Both the position numbers and the translations under genes were made by a program. Positions 12,642 through 23,062 of a stretch of DNA of 64,000 nt are shown one piece after another. The DNA is from Amyloporia xantha. Lineage: Eukaryota > Basidiomycota > Agaricomycetes > Polyporales > Adustoporiaceae. How positions within the stretch are numbered: position 1 is the stretch's first letter; each line of letters starts with the position of its first letter. The stretch is from the NCBI GenBank assembly GCA_036971615.1, contig JAYKKR010000003.1:1550001-1614000 (forward strand), read 5' to 3'. The notes below the pieces were generated by a model. The model had not been told where the DNA came from. It saw only the letters and a list, made by a program, of their open reading frames with translations, and made no database searches.

Positions 12642-13414
12642 ATGGGCGAAGGGGCGACCAACAGGCCCGCTGTCAAACGGAGAAGAATTACCACCCATTT
12701 ACAGTCTACTGTCGCCCTTACTGTCCCAACATCTACACAGTCTCTCTCAACCAAACCGTCTCTCTGCTCAACTTGTCATCGAGCTTTTGGGGGGCGATCC
12801 TCTTTGCTATTACAATGTGCACGGTGTGTAGAATGCAGCACTTGTTTACAGCGGAAACTTGAATGCCTTGACAGTTGTCGAGCACCCACATGTACAATAT
12901 GCTCTCGTACATGTTCCGCCTGCCCGCCGTCAATGCCACCCACACCGGCCCTTACACATTCGTCCACCCCGACTCCATCGCGTTCACCTTCACCGTCGCC
13001 TAAACGCACGGCCCTCGCGCTGAACACAAATGTGGCTAACGCCAATGGCATTGCGTCACCACTTGCCGTTTCACCGTTCGCCTCGGGCAGGAGGCGGAAG
13101 TTGTCGACGGTGGACCCAGACGACGAGGAAGGATATGTCATACCGGAAGGAGAGGAAAAGGCTGGGAAGGAGGACTGGATGCCTGGGTGTGGGAGGACTA
13201 TCTGTCGGAATTGTTGCTTCGAGAGCACACAAAGGTATGTACCGTTCGCCTGCCCATGCTTCTGGAAATTGAGGCTGGTGGATTTCTTACCCGTCCACCT
13301 CTCTGCAGCAGCAGCACTACTTGTTTTGACTGCTATGGCCGACCGTACAACGCGCTACCTCAGGATTTCGGCCACTCGATGCAATCCCTCACGCAGCAAG
13401 AGCATTATTCTTGA
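12642..13414 (+). CDS. cysteine-rich, probably zinc-binding protein of unknown function
   Basis: I do not recognise the family. The spliced protein is about 220 residues. The first in-frame ATG is at 12642. Residues 35-80 hold a dense CxxC array (LCSTCHRAF, QCARCVECSTC, PTCTICSRTCSACP), consistent with two zinc sites. A low-complexity Pro/Ser/Thr linker follows, then an acidic stretch (DPDDEEGYVIPEGEEK) and a second zinc-type cluster, GCGRTICRNCC. An intron from about 13234 to 13307 joins STQ to SSSTTCFDCYGR, adding a further CxxC. The protein ends QQEHYS. Retention of the CxxC pairs on both sides of the intron supports the model. It could act in nucleic-acid or protein binding. The start could lie in an upstream exon; the tRNA gene 100 bp upstream limits the space. 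Confidence 0.6.
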
Positions 13415-14065
13415 ATATTAAATCACCTGTGTAGTGCATCTCTGCCTGCACCTAACGTACGAGCTTTACCTGCTTACTCATGCTTGACTTCCCGCATACA
13501 TTCCTCGGCTTGCTTCCTACATCACACACAGCATCTCCCGTGCTATCATATTGCATATCAATCCCACATTTCATGTAACTTACGCAAGTAGCAACAGCTA
13601 TCCTATTGACTTACCGTAACCGGCCGGAGCTTTACGAACTCACTATATGTATGGTCTCAGGGCCGTCAACGTGTTGTCGGACATTTTCATTATGTACAAC
13701 TGTGACTTGAGAAGTAACGAGGGTCGATGACTTGTTGACTTAAATAATAGTACTTACTCCTCCGGCCTCTTGAAGTCGATCCTGTGAGTACGGGAGGGTC
13801 GCTTCTCATTAATCATTCCTCACTTTCGCAGCCCATGGGAGTGGTCACCGGTCATGAGCCATCGGAGTAATGATAGTCAATGACATTGGGGCGCTACGTT
13901 CCAGTCCAGGCGGACGAGGCCTAAATATAGACAGTCCGCACATCATGACTTATGTAAGCGAGCTCCCATAGACAAACCGAAAGCGGCGAAATCTCAAGGT
14001 TCTCCTGAAACCACCACACCCTTGATTCGAATCTGTTGTTATATGCTATTCGTGTAAAGTGATGC
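13415..14065. other. intergenic region, no gene seen
   Basis: This holds the 3' end of the zinc-binding gene and the promoter of the SPX-RING gene. No motif-bearing frame was seen. Confidence 0.5.
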
Positions 14066-15940
14066 ATGCATTTCTCCAAGACATACCAGCAATTGCTGCT
14101 CACCTTACCGGTGGAGCTCAGGGATAGCGCAATCGAGTACCGCAAGCTCAAGAAACTGATCAATAAGGTCGTGTGCGAGCTAGAATCACTTGGTAAGTTT
14201 GTTCCAGCGAGTCGAAAACATCATACTAACATTAGTGATTCACAAGGCCTCTCTCCTGAGGTACTACAGGAGGTTCTGAGACCGGGGGACGCAGACTTGT
14301 CTGCCCCTCGAACGATCAGAATAAATGAACACGAAGTAAAGGTATTAATGGAGCGTTTATCCTCATAGCCCCATTGTGTTGATCAAGCTGTGTTTATTTT
14401 AGGTTGTTTACGAGTTCAGCACTGTTTCTAACCAAATAGAACCTCGTCTGCGTCTCATTGAATCAGATGAGGCGTTGGAACGTTATTCGACTTCCCTTTC
14501 CGCGGCGACCATAACCGATGTCGACAGTAATGAACTCAACACGACCACGAAGACTGGGATATCGGACGAGGTAGTCGTACATGCGGTTCAAGGGAGTGGC
14601 ATCATTACAGCATCTGCCACTGCCTCGTCCTCCGGCCTGGAGAGCACAGGGTGAGTGACTTCTTTGGCTCCTATTGATATGGAGGATTGAAGAGCGATTA
14701 TTTCTTAGACTCGAGACGCATGAGATTATCATCCCCCTCGTCTCCGACACCGCGTTCTTTCAACTATTGACAGAGGCTCTGCAGTACCTGAACACGCGGC
14801 TTACGGCAGTGCGCATGGATTTCGAAGCCAACTTGCACTCGTTATCTCGTAGTATCTCTAATTCTGCGCGTCCTATGTCTTCTACCTCGTCCTTCCGTCC
14901 TTATTCCGCGCATACCTCGGATCCCGCAGTGATCACTGTGCAGGCACCCTCGCGCGCTTTGTTCTCGGCCACGAGGTCTGACCTGTATGCCTGGCGGGAG
15001 ATCTTTCAGCTGTATGTCGAAGCTGAGATCTTCGAAAGCCACCAAGAAATTTCAAGGGGCGAAAGGACCATCGAGGATTCCGAGAAGCGGCTTGAGCTCT
15101 TCGTACAGAGGCTGAAAGATAGGGGGATCACGAGCGGGCATGAGTTCAAGGTGAAGGGGAGCATGGATGCCCTGCAGACATTCTTGCACCTCAACTCGTT
15201 CATTTTGGACCTGAGGAAGGTACGGGCTGTTCTATTTCGATCCGCTTGTGCGTAGGGCAATACTGACCGCGGGTTTCAGTTCCAGCATGCGACTTCCGAG
15301 GCCACTCGGAAGATCCTCAAGAAACATGCGAAGCGCACCGCACTGCCACTCGCTCCGGCGATCCGTTCTCCTTTCCTGGTCACCAGTAGTGGCACATCCC
15401 CGTCGCTATCTCTTGTTTTACCGTCGCAGTCAACTGGTATTGCCACTACTCTGACGAGCGGGGGCGCTGTCTCTTTGTCACTCTTGCTGGGTCAAGCAAT
15501 CGGCGAGAGTCTTCTGCCCATCATCCCTCACATCGATGACTATGCCTGTCTCATCTGCACGAACATTGCGTTCAAGCCGATTCGTTTGACTTGTGGTCAT
15601 CTATTCTGCGTCAGGCAAGTATTTCCTTTTACCTCAGTGTCATCGAATCTGACTGTCCGCTCAGATGTCTGGCGAAGATGCAGAAACGCGGGCAGGGACA
15701 CTGTCCCATGTGTCGCGCCCAGACGGTTTTATCGGCAGACAGAAGTAAGCTGTTTTGCGCTTAGGAGCCGGAACTGGTTTGACGTCATTTGCAGCGAATG
15801 TGGATTGGGCTCTGTTGAATTTCATGAAGGATTGGTTCCCTGTCGAGTCGAGGCAGAAGCTTCGGCAAAATGAAAGGGAAGTCGCAGAAGAAGAGTTCGC
15901 AGAACTTGGGATCGAGCCTGGCGCCTGCATCATCATGTAG
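14066..15940 (+). CDS. SPX-RING ubiquitin ligase
   Basis: SPX domains bind inositol pyrophosphates and report phosphate status. SPX-RING proteins, such as plant NLA, ubiquitinate targets including phosphate transporters. The start at 14066 gives MHFSKTYQQLLLTLP, followed by AIEYRKLKKLINKV, the N-terminal SPX helices with the basic patch. SPX continues after an acidic and Ser-rich insert with DTAFFQLLTEALQYLN and LDLYAWREIFQLY-type helices. The RING near the C-terminus is C3HC4: CLICTNIAFKPIRLTCGHLFC, an intron at about 15615-15664, then RCLAKMQKRGQGHCPMCRA. The protein, about 520 residues, ends GIEPGACIIM. The E3 activity and phosphate link are inferred from domain content; the target is unknown. 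Confidence 0.9.
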
Positions 15941-16218
15941 CCGCAACATCGGTTTTCGAACACGTTACATAACTTATCGTATATTTCATCTCATTTTATC
16001 TTGGACAACATTTGGGTCCTGTGGTCTATTTTACTTTTTCATAATGGATAGGACATTCATACACGCATCTTGTTTCCTTGTTTCTTACAGTTATGTATCC
16101 ATCTCCAGAGGTCTGTTAGGGCCTCCTAATAATGTAGTGTGACATGTTCCGAGACGAGTAGAAGGATCTCGTTGCAGAACAGCAGGAAAGCTACGCAATA
16201 CAAGACCAACCTCAAACC

Positions 16219-17544
16219 TCAAAAGCTGATCACCTTTTTAGCGGTCACAGTGGGGGTTTTCCCGAAAGCTTTGACCACTCCCGTATGTGCGCCGACCTTG
16301 ACGATCGCCTGTCGTTTCGCGCGTTCTGTCACCTTCTCGAGTTTGTCCACTTCGGCGTTGCGGCGCTTGAAGGTGTGGAAATCATCTTCGTCTGCACCCG
16401 CGGCATTGCCAGTACCGAGTAAGACGGTAGTAGCTGCTCCTACTTCTGTGAAAATAATTGACGTTGAGCTCATAAAACATCGTGTGCTGGACTGTTCGCT
16501 TACCCTTCTGTCGAAGTGGACAATTTTTAGCTAGATGCGTCGTCTCTCCGCAAAGTTTACAGCACCCGCCGTCGGGGTATATTCCCTTTGATTGGTTCTG
16601 AGGACATGACGATGCCAAATGTCCTTTTCCAGAGCAGACAAAACATGACGCGAAAGGGAGCGGATTTGAGGGGTCGACTGCCTCTTGACACCGCGACAAG
16701 TTGTGCTTACGGGAGCCGCATCTGAGAGACAAAATGAGTGAAATTGCTGCGTAAAGGCATGTTTATGGGACATATGCCGAACAGGCGGTATATTTTGTCT
16801 AGCCAAAAATAAGATGGTGCTCACCTGTAACATATACCAACAGCTTCTCTTCCCTTTCTACTTTTTGAAACCACTGCGGCCACCTGTTCCTCGGAATCGC
16901 CACCGTTGGAGGCCACTGCGCGAGTGCAATCCCGAGCTGCATGTCCCCTCTCTCGACATGCAAAACAGATGGTCTGAGAATCGCGCCCATCCTTGCGCTT
17001 GAGCCTCCGCCGCTCGGAAGCTTCTTTGCGAGCCTCTGCATCTGCTCGCCATAAGGTTTCCGGACCAGGAAATGAGAGAGAGAATCAGACGTGAGTATAA
17101 TCCACACCTGACAACACAAAGTAATGCAAAAGTGTTCCGACCTTTAACACGCTTCCGCTGCATTCTCAATTTACTCCGTATTGCACCACGGCTTCTCTTC
17201 CTTGGCACATCGCTCTCTCCTTCCGTTGCTTGTTCTCTTGGTCCAGCTTCAGACTCACCGTGGGCATCTTCCTCCGACCGTGTTTCTGCCAAGGTGTTCG
17301 CGGAGACACCCGGCTCAGCACTATTTCTTCGTCCCTCATCAGTCTGGCTCTTCTTCTTCTTTTTAGTGGGTTTCGAGGAGGAGGCTTCGGTGATCTTTTC
17401 CTCTATGACTGCATCGGTGAGGGTATCGTTCTTAACGTGATCGGTTTCGTCTTGGTCTGCTGAAGAGCCTGCTGGATCGTCTCGGTAATGTAGTCCAGCC
17501 TCAACGTATGTTCGTTTCCGAGCGAAGTTGGTATATCTTGTCAT
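16219..17544 (-). CDS. CCHC zinc-knuckle protein, ZCCHC9-like
   Basis: The protein has four consecutive zinc knuckles: ICFACRERGHAARDC, ICYRCGSRKHNLSRC (split by an intron), SCFVCSGKGHLASSC and CCKLCGETTHLAKNC. That number and the order, with a short basic C-terminal tail ending KKVISF, match the ZCCHC9 family of nucleolar RNA-binding proteins. The start at 17544 (MTRYTNFARKRTYVEAGLHY) precedes a Ser/Lys/Glu-rich disordered region of about 130 residues with KKKKK and RKRSR clusters, suggesting nuclear import. Several introns of 50-70 nt interrupt the knuckle region. RNA binding and a role in rRNA biogenesis are inferred from the family. The gene converges with the SPX-RING gene; 278 bp separate the two ends. 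Confidence 0.9.
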
Positions 17545-17913
17545 GGCAAGGCAATAAAACAGAGAGTGGTTCTGGGCGTAAGTATGTTTCAGAGTCCTCC
17601 GCCAAAATTCAAGCATCACATGATCTGAGTGTACTGTGTGAAGATCTTGGGAAGATCTTGCAAGGTTTGCGATGGACGCGAGGACTTCAACGAAGAGTAG
17701 CCGGAATATTATGTGTATACTGATTCCAAGATATAAAGCTGCACGACGGTCAAGCTAGAACAATAATCTACTGGTATCGAAAACAGAAAGCGCTCAGGAT
17801 ACAAAACATCTGCTAAACCGAAAACAAACATAGAAAAGAGCGACAGCAGGATATAAACAAGTAAACAGGGGCCCGCCTGTCCGTCGTAGACCCTAATGAT
17901 TAAGAAGCACCAC
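17545..17913. other. intergenic region between two minus-strand genes
   Basis: This 369 bp stretch should hold the promoter of the zinc-knuckle gene and the 3' UTR of the disordered-protein gene. I see no coding signal or clear regulatory box. Confidence 0.4.
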
Positions 17914-20622
17914 TCAACCAATGGTGTTACCCTTTAGCGATTTGGAAGCATTGAGAGGAGGCACAGGGGGCACGGTGTACTCGCCGTACATCGCTTCCAC
18001 TTGCTTGACGAACCGTTCCCGCGTGCTCGCACTTTTCTCCTCGTCGAAGAAGCTTCTGCGTCCATCCGACTGACTCCACATGCTGGAGCGATCACCTCCT
18101 TCGCTGCCTTCATACACTGTCGGCGGACGAGAATCTTCACCGCTCACATACACGGACTGGTCGTCCTCGACGTCCTGGTCCGGCACCTCCTCGCCCTCGC
18201 CTTCGTCGTCTCCCATATCTAATTCTGATACCTCGTCCTGTGATGCAGTCTCGTCTTCGAACGACACTTTCTTCCTCACAGTGGGAGGCCCGAACGCGCC
18301 AGGCCGAGGCCGATCTAATGCAGAGGCCGACCGCGGTTGCCACTGGGCATCCAATCGCCCTGCATCACGCCAGCTGCTGTGGTGGGTATATCCATCAGCC
18401 GACATGGGCTTGTTCATGTCATACCTCGCACTCCGTTCTGCCTTCGCACCAGCATTTTGGGACATCAAATTGGATATTTTTCGCACCAGGCCTGGAGACT
18501 CGAGTCGGGAGGAGATCGGGGAGACAGGGAACGGCGATACGCGTCCGCGTTCTTCCTTTACAGGCGAGGTAGGGAAAGGGGACACGCGTCCGCGCTGCGC
18601 CCGCGGCACCGGTTCCGAAATCAACGGGACAGATACAATGGGACTCGAGTTAGACGAGGGAATTTTCATGACATCCGACTCGGACGCGGAGCGAACTGTG
18701 TGAGTGGGTGCCGATACTGGTGTCGGGGGCAGTCCGCGTGTGGGCGGAGGTCCCGCAGGCGACAAAGGTGCAGTAGGCCGGGTTGACTGTGTTGCCCCGC
18801 GTATCTCCGCATCGTCTGCAGACATCGAGCGCGGTAAATGAGAAGCGGTTGGTAAGGCGGGGACCTCGGGGAGAGGCCCTTGCGGAGGGGGAGTAGGTGG
18901 AGGTATGCCATAGTATGCCAGGACGTGCGGGCGTAAGGATGACTGGCTGGCTGAAGGGTTTATTTGCTGAGGGAAGGCTTGCTTCGACGGAGAGGGGACA
19001 ACGAATTCAGAGTCGGGCCTCGCTGGACTCCGGACCGGCGGGGACGTCGCACCCGAATTGGATACATGCGTCGGTGTGATCTGCGGAGTGACAAGAATAT
19101 ACTCGTCCTCAGGCGAGTGCGGATAATGCTGTGCGACATGCGAGTGAATGGAGGTGGGAGAATTCAACACGAGAGGCGTAGGGATGTGTTTCGTGGCTAG
19201 GAAACTCGTGTTAGGTGCAGAGATCGTGGGACGTGCGCCTTTCGTCTTCGGCAGCGAAATGGTCGGGACTTCCGACTGTTCAGGAGAAGACGGCTGAGCT
19301 GGCCGAGCGTACGTTTGTGGCGGCGAACTCGCTGGCTTCATCTTCGGAGACGTAGGTGAGGTTGGCATTGGACCCATGTTGGCGAAAGTCGCAAGCGCGT
19401 CGATGCTAGGGCGGTGTACGGAGTGAGCGTCGCGGAACGCCTTCGTCAGACCCTCGCGAGAGATGGTAGATGCTGCGCGCTCCTCCCGCTCCGTCGGCGT
19501 GAACGACACTACGCTTTCACGCTCCGTTATCGATGCCTGTGTCGACACAGGTGTGACCGTGCGCGACAAGCCGTCCATCATATTCGGCGTCGGACTCCGC
19601 AGGAAACGCTCTGCGATCGGTAGCATGGCAGGGGGGAGCGTCGGGACGGGCGGGATCTCTCGCGACGGGGATTCCTCCGAGTCGCGTTTCTTGCGCGACC
19701 GCGAGTTGAGCCGAAAGAAGCCCCTCCTTTTGCTCGATGCTTCAGACATATTGCCGCCGTCGGACTCGTCTGCAGTGGACGGCGACATCAACGACCCCTT
19801 GCGGGACCGCTGCTGGTCCTTCTTACCCCGTGTGGAGCCAACGTCCCCGTCAGTCTCGTAATCTGTCGCAGACGGCCCGCCATCCTTCGCCTTGCTCTTC
19901 TTGATCTTCTTGCTCTTCTTCGAGTCCTTCCGCCCTGCGTCCGAGAAGGAGCCTCCGTCGCTCTCGTAGTCGGTCGCGTTCCCACTGTTTTTGTCCTTCT
20001 TGCTCTTCTTTTTCTCCTTCTCCTTCTTTCCCTTTCCAGTATCACTCAGATATCCACCATCACTTTCGTTGCCGTTCCGCCGTAGCCTGCGGAACCTACT
20101 GCTCTTCGGGCTGGGCGGCAGTGGGGAAACCGCACGGGGCTCTGGAGTTGCGCTGAGGTCAAAGATGATTCGTTGTGAAGAGTCTGAGGAGGCCTTTCCG
20201 AACGATCTGCCTTCTTCCTGCTGAGGATACAGTGGCGATTGTGAGCGTCCTGCTGCATGGGGGCCTTTTGCAGGTGAAACTGGAGACAGTAGAATCCCAG
20301 CACCGGGCTGAGGTCTCGCTGAATACGTATTCGATAAAATAGAGTCGTCTGAAGTCGCGGTCGATGCGTATGTCAAACTTGGAGAAATGGTGCTCTACGC
20401 GAGTACTGAGCTATTCATAGTGGGCCAGGGGGTTCCTGGTCCGCTCACCTCGGTATCTGCGTCAGCCTCTTCGTCCCCCTCCTCCACAGGATTGAAGATC
20501 CACTTTGTGACCGTACAGCTGCTCCCTACACCAAGCTCTAATGCGCTCTCGAGGATAGACGCACGCAGGACGGAGTCACGGTTCTCGAGTGTGCGCTGCC
20601 GGGGAATGGGAGTGGACGACAT
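17914..20622 (-). CDS. large intrinsically disordered Ser/Pro/Lys-rich protein
   Basis: I do not recognise a folded domain. Two exons, 20449-20622 and 17914-20394 with a 54-nt intron, give 884 residues. The start MSSTPIPRQRTLENRDSV opens a short ordered-looking segment (SALELGVGSSCTVTKWIFNP). The rest is low complexity. An N-terminal part alternates short acidic motifs of the form E-S-D-G-G-x-x-S-D with Lys-rich stretches (KKEKEKKKSKKDK, KKSKKIKKSK), about four times between 19690 and 20080. A long Pro/Ser/Thr-rich part with many SP and TP sites follows. The C-terminus has an acidic patch (DMGDDEGEGEEVPDQDVEDD) and a short conserved-looking end, RERFVKQVEAMYGEYTVPPVPPLN. SP/TP density suggests a target of proline-directed kinases; that is inference. 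GC content is higher than in its AT-rich right-hand neighbour. Confidence 0.75.
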
Positions 20623-21222
20623 ATTCTGTGCGTGGATTGTCAGGATATACGGACTGGCCGAGGAAGTCGGAGCAAAGGAGCAAAGAATGTGATGCGCCCA
20701 GCAATTCGATGGAAACGGAATCTAAAGGTTAACAAGAGAGGCTGGGTAGAACCACTAGCGTAGAACGCTTTAGTACTGAGATATATGGCAGAATCCAGCT
20801 CGGCTGCCCAGTATTCGGAAGGTTTAAGGAATGAATGGACTCATTTGACAAGAAGTCAGTGGTCAAGCTCGAGACCAGGTCCACGGCAGTCGCGTTATAG
20901 ATGTGGCAGACCTATGTAGGACCTAACTGAGTTTGAAAAGACCTATTCGTTTTGGTAACGGTCTCTGCTAGCTGAGATTGAAATGACCTACAATCATTTT
21001 GAGCCCAAGGCCAATGATATTCAACTTTCTGCTTTTGTATTCACATCTCAATACAAATATCTATTTGGTAATACTTTTATTATATGTAGCACCAGACTGA
21101 GACCAAAAAAATTGGATTTGAAGGAAATTCTGTATGGGAAAACCCCAAATTTGGCTCAATTTCATACAAGCATACTCAATTACAGTCTTAAGAAGAATAA
21201 ATTCTAGCCTTGTACTGACATA

Positions 21223-21620
21223 CACTGCAAAGAAATCACCATTTCACAGGCAGTGAAAAGGGTAAGATAGGTGTGAACAAATATTGACTTATGGAACCAT
21301 TTCAAGCAAGTTGGAATTGTATGGAATGGTTATTATTTCAAAAGCTATTGTAGAATTGGAAAGTTAAAATTTAATGGACTAAGTGAGGCTACATAAAAGA
21401 TACATGAAATTACTGATCTGTCAGTAAATGCTTCATTCTATTAATTTTAAGTAACCTTATTTAGTATGTCAAGCTTGAACTTAGTGAATCTCCAACAGGT
21501 TTATGAAATAATAATATTTCACACGATTTCAACTTGCCCAAGATGATTTTATAAGTAAACCATTTCCCGTGCCTACCTTACCCTTTTCAATGCCTGCGAA
21601 ATGGTGATTTCTTTGCAGTG
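21223..21620. repeat. MITE-like element, copy A (398 bp)
   Basis: The left end CACTGCAAAGAAATCACC, continuing to about 21275, is matched in inverted orientation by the right end at 21570-21620 (GGTGATTTCTTTGCAGTG). Terminal inverted repeats extend about 50 bp with a few mismatches. The flanking bases are ATA on both sides, consistent with a 3-bp target duplication. CACTG termini and a 3-bp duplication fit the CACTA/EnSpm superfamily. There is no coding capacity, so it is non-autonomous. Confidence 0.8.
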
Positions 21621-22077
21621 ATATGTGAAGTTTGATGGACCATATCAATTACAAATTTGAAATTGTGATTCAGATAGATGGTGCATAGCATGTCAAATTT
21701 TAATTATTCTATTTCTTACATGGAGGAACTATCCCTTCTGGAATATGCTATTAGAACATTGTTCAGCTTTCTTAGCAGCTTGTATGACTTAGTCAGTGTT
21801 ATCATAAATATTTGGGGGAATTTTGAATGTATGGATTAGCAATTTGAACAAGAGAGATGCAAAATAGTATCAAAATTGCATTTATTGACCCTGTTGCACA
21901 GCAGAGAACTTTTTTGGGTGGACCAGAAATCTACTGTATGTTCACATGTACTATACTATTTGTCTTCTAGGTTTGCAGTCACTAGGTTGCTCTGTGCACA
22001 TGAAAATGAATTAACTTTTATCAATTTTATTGATTTCTTGTGGCCATGCCACACCTATAAAATGAGTGCCCGTATCA

Positions 22078-22561
22078 CACTGCAAAGAAATCACCATTTC
22101 ACAGGCAGTGAAAAATGTAAGATAGGCATGGAAAAATATTTACTTATGGAACCATTTCAAGCAAGTTGGAATTGTATGGAATGGTTATCATTTCAAAAGC
22201 TATTGTAGAATTGGAAAGTTAAAGTTTAATGTACTAAGTGAGGTTACATAAAAGATACATGAAATTACTGATCCATCAGTAAATGCTTCATTCCATTACT
22301 TTTAGATAACCTTATTTGGTATGTCAAACTTCAACTTTGTGAATCTCCCACAGGTTTTTAAAATAATGACATTTCACACAATTTCAACTCACCTGAGATG
22401 CTTTGATAAGTAAACCCTTTCCCACACCTATCTTACCCTTTTTGCTACCTGTGAAAAGGGTAAGATAAGTGTGCAAAAGAGTTTATTTATATGGAACTAT
22501 TCCTTTCACATGCATACCTTATCCTTTTCGCTGCCTGCAAAACGGTGATGTTTTTGCAGTG
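22078..22561. repeat. MITE-like element, copy B (484 bp), composite right end
   Basis: Copy B is nearly identical to copy A over about the first 300 bp. Its right side is longer. At about 22422-22474 the internal end (CACACCTATCTTACCCTTTT) is followed at once by its own inverse (AAAAGGGTAAGATAAGTGTG). A second terminal repeat then ends in TTTTTGCAGTG at 22561. This looks like two copies fused or nested. Flanks show no clean target duplication. Confidence 0.75.
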
Positions 22562-22562
22562 T

Positions 22563-23062
22563 ATAGCGATGGATATGAGATTATTTTGGAGTTTCTAACA
22601 TTTTGACTATAGCCGGCTGGATAAGTATTTAGATTGCCCGTAATTACGCAGATCACGTGTCTCTGACGCGACCACTGTAAACCGCGACTTGGGTTTGAAC
22701 CGAAACTTTCAGAGCTACTACACCTACACCTCGCTTTCCCAGTGGAACAGTATCTCGGAATCAAAGAGCCACAGGTGAGAGCTGAGAATCCATGCATGGA
22801 TTTTTTTTCAATTAATGCGCATTATTGACGGCTACGACTGTCGTTAGCAGCACTTCTACTCTGTGAGTGGGTTGTCCATTCTTTGACTGGCTTCGCACTT
22901 GTATGTCGGGTCGCCTCGTTTGGCGACATCTGCACATCTTTTACCTTACAAGGCGCTGTGCAGTTTGGCATTTTCCGTCTTCAAAGGCTGATGCTGTAGC
23001 CCTCGCAGAAACCGTTGCTTCAACATTGCAGCAAAGATCCATCTTCCTGTACGCGTGCAAGC
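22563..23062. other. 5' region of the SNF5-family gene
   Basis: This 500 bp lies between the repeat island and the start codon at 23063. It presumably holds the promoter. No clear TATA box or other element was seen. Confidence 0.35.

Larger units (their letters stand above)
20623..22562. other. AT-rich repeat island without genes
   Basis: From about 20930 the base composition drops sharply in GC relative to both sides, and no motif-bearing frame is present. The island contains two related inverted-repeat elements, annotated separately. The DNA between them (21621-22077) and left of the first (20940-21222) has no recognisable origin. It may be older decayed mobile DNA. Confidence 0.6.

Noticed and set aside
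20983..21207. 74-codon frame in the AT-rich island
   Set aside because: Composition follows the AT-rich repeat background and no domain is visible.
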